From Acidobacteriaceae bacterium (GTDB lineage Bacteria; Acidobacteriota; Terriglobia; Bryobacterales; Bryobacteraceae), in contig JAFAQG010000436.1 of assembly GCA_019246575.1 (NCBI GenBank), positions 1 through 9,082 of the forward strand: a DNA stretch of 9,082 nt, read 5' to 3'. Both the position numbers and the translations under genes were made by a program. The stretch's first letter is position 1, and the number at the start of each line of letters is the position of its first letter. Below the pieces are notes generated by a model that worked only from the letters and a program-made list of their open reading frames with translations, did no database searches and was not told where the DNA came from. Positions 6,350 through 9,082 of the stretch are shown in pieces.

Positions 6350-6417
6350 GGTGCGGTGCGGCTGGTGGAAATGCACGGGCGCCTCAAGCGCCGCGAAGTA
6401 CAATTCGTATCCGGAAC

Positions 6418-7620
6418 ATGTTCACAGCAACCGCTAATCTGATACTCCCCTCGACTACGACGGGATCGTTTCCGCGTCCACGCTGGTTTGACGTCAGCAT
6501 GTGGGGGCGGCCACTCGACACTTGCATGCTGGACGTCCGATATCGAGAGAAGTTTCAGGATGCGCTGGCTGTCGTGATCGGTGACCAGGAGCGCGCGGGC
6601 CTCGACATTCTTACACATGGCGATTTCCATGTCGATGAGGACATGGGTGGACGGGCGTGGCATCATTACCCGCTCCAACGATGGGCGGGTTTCGAAGGTG
6701 ACTATCTGCAACCGGAGGAGACGACAGCGCCCTGGCTGCATTATCCGCCGGGAACGCTATTGAACGAAATCTATACGGGCTGGCGCTGGCCGCACGTTGT
6801 GGATAAGATCGAGCACCAGCCGCTGGATTATCCGAAGTTGTGGCGGATGGCGCAAGTCCGTACGAGAAAGCCGATGAAGTTTGGAACGTGCTGCTCGCAG
6901 GTGATGGCGCTGTTTCTCGATATTCATACGCCGAAATACAAAGACAAGCGGCAGGTGATCTGGGACATGGCTGAGGCGATGAACAAGGAATTGTTAGCGT
7001 TGCGGGACGCAGGCTGCCGGTGTATTCAGATCGAAGAGCCGACATTCCACTTCATGGCGAATACCTACGGCAAGGATCATGCGGAAGTGCAATTTATGGT
7101 GGACGCGTTCAATCGCGAGGTGCAGGGTTTAGATGATGTCGAACTTTGGATCCACACCTGTTGGGGGAATCCCAACATGCAGCGCGTTATGGAGGACACG
7201 AGCTATGCGAACTCGATCGAGATTTATCTGGAGCGCTGTCGCGGCGATGTGTGGACGCTCGAGATGAAGGATCGTAGTCAGAAAGATATCGAGCTGTTTG
7301 AGCCTTTCAAGCACGATTTAAAAAAGAAGATTTGCATTGGAGCGGTAAGCCATCGCGTTTTGCAGGCGGACCGCCCCGAAGATGTAGCGAACGAGATACG
7401 CAAAGCGTTGAAATACATTCCGGTAGAAAAGCTGATCGTATCGAGCGATTGCGGATTTGGCCGGCAAGGCTGCAATCGCGAAATCGCCTTTTACAAAGCG
7501 ACTGCCATCGCACAGGGATGCAATATGATCCGGCGAGAACTGGGGCTTCCGGAAACACCAGTGCCCGCTGCCGATCCGGCGCTGCAGACGGATGTGGTGC
7601 CGGGACGGCTAAAAAAATAG
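6418..7620 (+). CDS. Cobalamin-independent methionine synthase-like protein (MetE C-terminal/UROD-like barrel)
   Basis: A 400-residue zinc thiolate-alkylating barrel related to the C-terminal half of MetE. It lacks the N-terminal half found in full-length MetE, which is about 750 residues. It opens with LPSTTTGSFPRPRWF (10-24), matching the Thr-Thr-x-Gly-Ser-Phe-Pro start of the family. HGDFHVDEDMGGR is at 67-79 and IQIEEP at 203-208. The expected zinc ligands are visible: H246 and C248 in IHTCWG, E282 in TLEMKD and C345 in SSDCGFG. Family members transfer a methyl group to homocysteine or catalyse thiol transfers such as epoxyalkane:coenzyme M transferase; the thiol acceptor here cannot be assigned. 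The ATG at 6418 is chosen because homology begins there. The frame stays open upstream to 6265, but that stretch is opposite the PstS-like gene and shows no family features. The gene is divergent from the PstS-like operon. No MetH or other methionine gene is visible nearby. Confidence 0.82.
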   Translation: MFTATANLILPSTTTGSFPRPRWFDVSMWGRPLDTCMLDVRYREKFQDALAVVIGDQERAGLDILTHGDFHVDEDMGGRAWHHYPLQRWAGFEGDYLQPEETTAPWLHYPPGTLLNEIYTGWRWPHVVDKIEHQPLDYPKLWRMAQVRTRKPMKFGTCCSQVMALFLDIHTPKYKDKRQVIWDMAEAMNKELLALRDAGCRCIQIEEPTFHFMANTYGKDHAEVQFMVDAFNREVQGLDDVELWIHTCWGNPNMQRVMEDTSYANSIEIYLERCRGDVWTLEMKDRSQKDIELFEPFKHDLKKKICIGAVSHRVLQADRPEDVANEIRKALKYIPVEKLIVSSDCGFGRQGCNREIAFYKATAIAQGCNMIRRELGLPETPVPAADPALQTDVVPGRLKK

Positions 7621-7695
7621 CGAAAGTATAACAAAAAAGTCGCAGACGTAAATCCTAAATTGTGATAAGACTGGGGGCGCCAGCTTTCGGTTTAC
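7621..7695. other. Intergenic region between the MetE-like gene and the TonB receptor gene
   Basis: About 75 bp, AT-richer than the flanking genes. A TATAAC at 7627-7632 and a weak GATAAG at 7665-7670 resemble -10 boxes, but neither has a convincing -35. No hairpin followed by a T run was found, so there is no supported terminator for the MetE-like gene. Confidence 0.3.
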
Positions 7696-7701
7696 AGGGA
7701 G
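7696..7701 (+). promoter_or_regulatory. Ribosome-binding site of the TonB-dependent receptor gene
   Basis: AGGGAG, followed by 6 nt (TTCTTT) and ATG at 7708. This is the clearest Shine-Dalgarno sequence in the window and fixes the receptor start. Confidence 0.7.
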
Positions 7702-7707
7702 TTCTTT

Positions 7708-9082
7708 ATGAACACAAAGCAACGACATCTGTTCTTTTTCGCGGCCGTGTTCGCCGTCCTGGCAAGCCCGGTTCGCACCAACGCGCAAACGACGTACGGT
7801 TCAATTGTGGGAACGGTTACAGATCCTTCCGGAAGTGCCGTCGCGGGTACCGAGGTCGTTTTGACCAACTTAGGAACTGGCGAGAAGCGGACGGAGCCAA
7901 CCAACTCCGACGGGCTTTATCAGTTCGTCAATATTTTGCCGGTCCAGTACAGCGTGTCAATTGAGAAGCCTGGGTTTAAGCGCGTCGTCCGAACACCGAT
8001 CACGGTCGAAACCGAGACCACGACGAGAATTGATCTCACACTGCAAGTTGGCGAAGTCAGCCAAACAGTAGAAGTCACCGCTCAAACGCCGCTGCTGCAA
8101 CCGGAGACTTCCAGCCTCGGCACAGTGGTCGAGCAGAAACAATTAAACGAACTGCCATTAAATGGCCGGAATCCCATGAACCTCGTCGCCCGTCGGTGGT
8201 GCCACAGGGTCAATCGCAACAGAACCCGAATGGCACGAATCCGTTCGCGTGGGGCAATTATCAGATCGGCGGCGGTATGGCGAACCAGAGCATGACCTGG
8301 CTTGATGGTGCTCCCGTGAACGGGAGCTACATCAACATCACGGCTCTGATCCCGACACAAGACTCGCTGCAGGAATTCAAGGTGGCGACAAGTAATTTGT
8401 CACCTGAATACGGCCGCTTCACGGGGGGGCGTTGTGAACTTCACAACAAAATCGGGCACGAACGATCTGCATGGCAGTGCATGGGAGTTCCTGCGGAACA
8501 GGGTTCTGAACGCGAACACGTTTTTCAATAACCAGAACGGCACTCCGTGGCCTGCGTTTACGCAGAATCAGTTCGGGTTCAATCTCGGCGGTCCGGTCTA
8601 CATACCGAAGCTCTTCGATGTCCGCAACAAAACGTTCTTCTTCCTCGACTACGAGGGCTTTCGCTTGCGTCAGGGCCAATCTTCGACGCAAACAGTACCG
8701 ACTGCGCAGGAGCGCACGGGGGATTTAAGCGGTTACGTGCCGCAGGCGGGTAGAACAGCTATCTACGATCCGTTGACAACGTGCGGTTCGGGCGCGCCCG
8801 GCACGCCCGCTTGTTTGCCCGGTCAGAGCCAATACGATCGTCTGCTGTTTGCAGGCAACAAGATTCCGACGGCCAGGTTAAATCCGACCTCGCTGAAGTA
8901 TCTACAGCTGTATTCCTTGCCGAACGCGCCCGGAAACGCACAAGGAGTAGGTAACTGGGTCGGAAATGGCAGCGGCGGCGGGAATAACAACGAGACGGTA
9001 GTTCATATCGACCAGAACGTCTCGGACAAACAACACATCACCGCCCGCTACAGTTACTGGGGCAATCTTAATCTGCCGAACG
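7708..9082 (+). CDS. TonB-dependent receptor with carboxypeptidase-regulatory-like domain (Oar-like), 5' part, two compensating frameshifts
   Basis: The N-terminal part of an outer-membrane receptor that runs past the window end. The signal peptide ends near PVRTNA (26). Residues about 30-112 form a carboxypeptidase-regulatory-like beta-sandwich (YGSIVGTVTDPSGSAVAG, then SDGLYQF). The plug domain follows from about residue 138, with LNELPLNGRNPMNLV at 146-160. After codon 160 (8185-8187) the conserved sequence jumps to another frame (VPQGQSQQNPNGTNPF, LDGAPVNGSYIN, LQEFKVATSNLSPEYGRFTGG). At a run of seven G at 8423-8429 it returns to the original frame (VVNFTTKSGTNDLHGSAWEF, then FGFNLGGPVYIP, NKTFFFLDYEGF). 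In the original frame a TGA lies at 8293-8295. From about 8430 the first frame is open to the end of the window. The net change is -1 then +1, so only about 80 codons are out of frame. This may be sequencing error or a decayed gene; as written it cannot give a full receptor. The transported substrate is not known. Confidence 0.8.

Noticed and set aside
6265..6417. N-terminal extension of the MetE-like protein by 51 residues
   Set aside because: The extension overlaps the PstS-like signal peptide region and the Pho-box-like site and has no family features; homology begins at the ATG at 6418.
7129..7558. Several short minus-strand open frames opposite the MetE-like gene
   Set aside because: They are short, overlap one another in different frames and show no protein features.
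7621..7689. Inverted repeat CGAAAG (7621-7626) and CTTTCG (7684-7689) as a terminator
   Set aside because: The six-base arms are 57 bp apart, with no stable stem and no T run after them.

Overview
The window looks like chromosomal DNA from an Acidobacteriota bacterium, probably of the Solibacter/Bryobacterales type. This is an inference from gene content: an Oar-like TonB-dependent receptor with an N-terminal carboxypeptidase-regulatory-like domain, a twin-arginine enolase-superfamily protein, a CytoC_RC-type dihaem cytochrome with an N-terminal beta-rich domain, and a DUF4159 protein. No tRNA, rRNA, CRISPR array, insertion sequence or phage gene was seen.

Layout from left to right: (1) a minus-strand, probably Tat-exported dehydratase-like enolase-superfamily protein (30-1268). 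(2) A divergent plus-strand secreted dihaem cytochrome c (1301-2206), separated from it by only 32 bp. (3) A four-gene minus-strand block, read from 6296 down to 2175: three tandem paralogous PstS-like periplasmic binding proteins (5268-6296, 4144-5208, 3063-4130) followed by a secreted DUF4159 protein (2175-3020). Gaps in the block are about 59, 13 and 42 bp, so it is probably one operon. Its last gene overlaps the 3' end of the cytochrome gene tail-to-tail by 32 bp. (4) A divergent plus-strand cobalamin-independent methionine synthase-like (MetE C-terminal domain) protein (6418-7620). (5) The 5' part of a TonB-dependent receptor (7708 to the window end) that carries two opposite frameshifts.

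The most interesting unit is the four-gene block. No PstC, PstA, PstB or PhoU gene is next to the three binding proteins. All three keep the general fold signatures and the Asp of the phosphate site, but the usual Arg...Ser-Gly-Thr anion loop is not recognisable. Upstream of the first gene are two perfect CGTTCAT heptamers 11 bp apart (minus strand, 6332-6349), followed after exactly 10 bp by a -10-like TACACT. That is the geometry of a Pho box. The working hypothesis is a phosphate-starvation-controlled set of orphan, diverged binding proteins together with a DUF4159 protein. The sequence supports the architecture. The ligand and the regulation are inferred.

Starts were revised where ribosome-binding sites or signal peptides argue for a downstream codon: the cytochrome at 1301, the DUF4159 gene at 3020, the middle binding protein at 5208, the first binding protein at 6296 and the MetE-like gene at 6418. 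Intergenic stretches are all shorter than about 130 bp. Positions 1-29 hold only the sequence downstream of the first gene.
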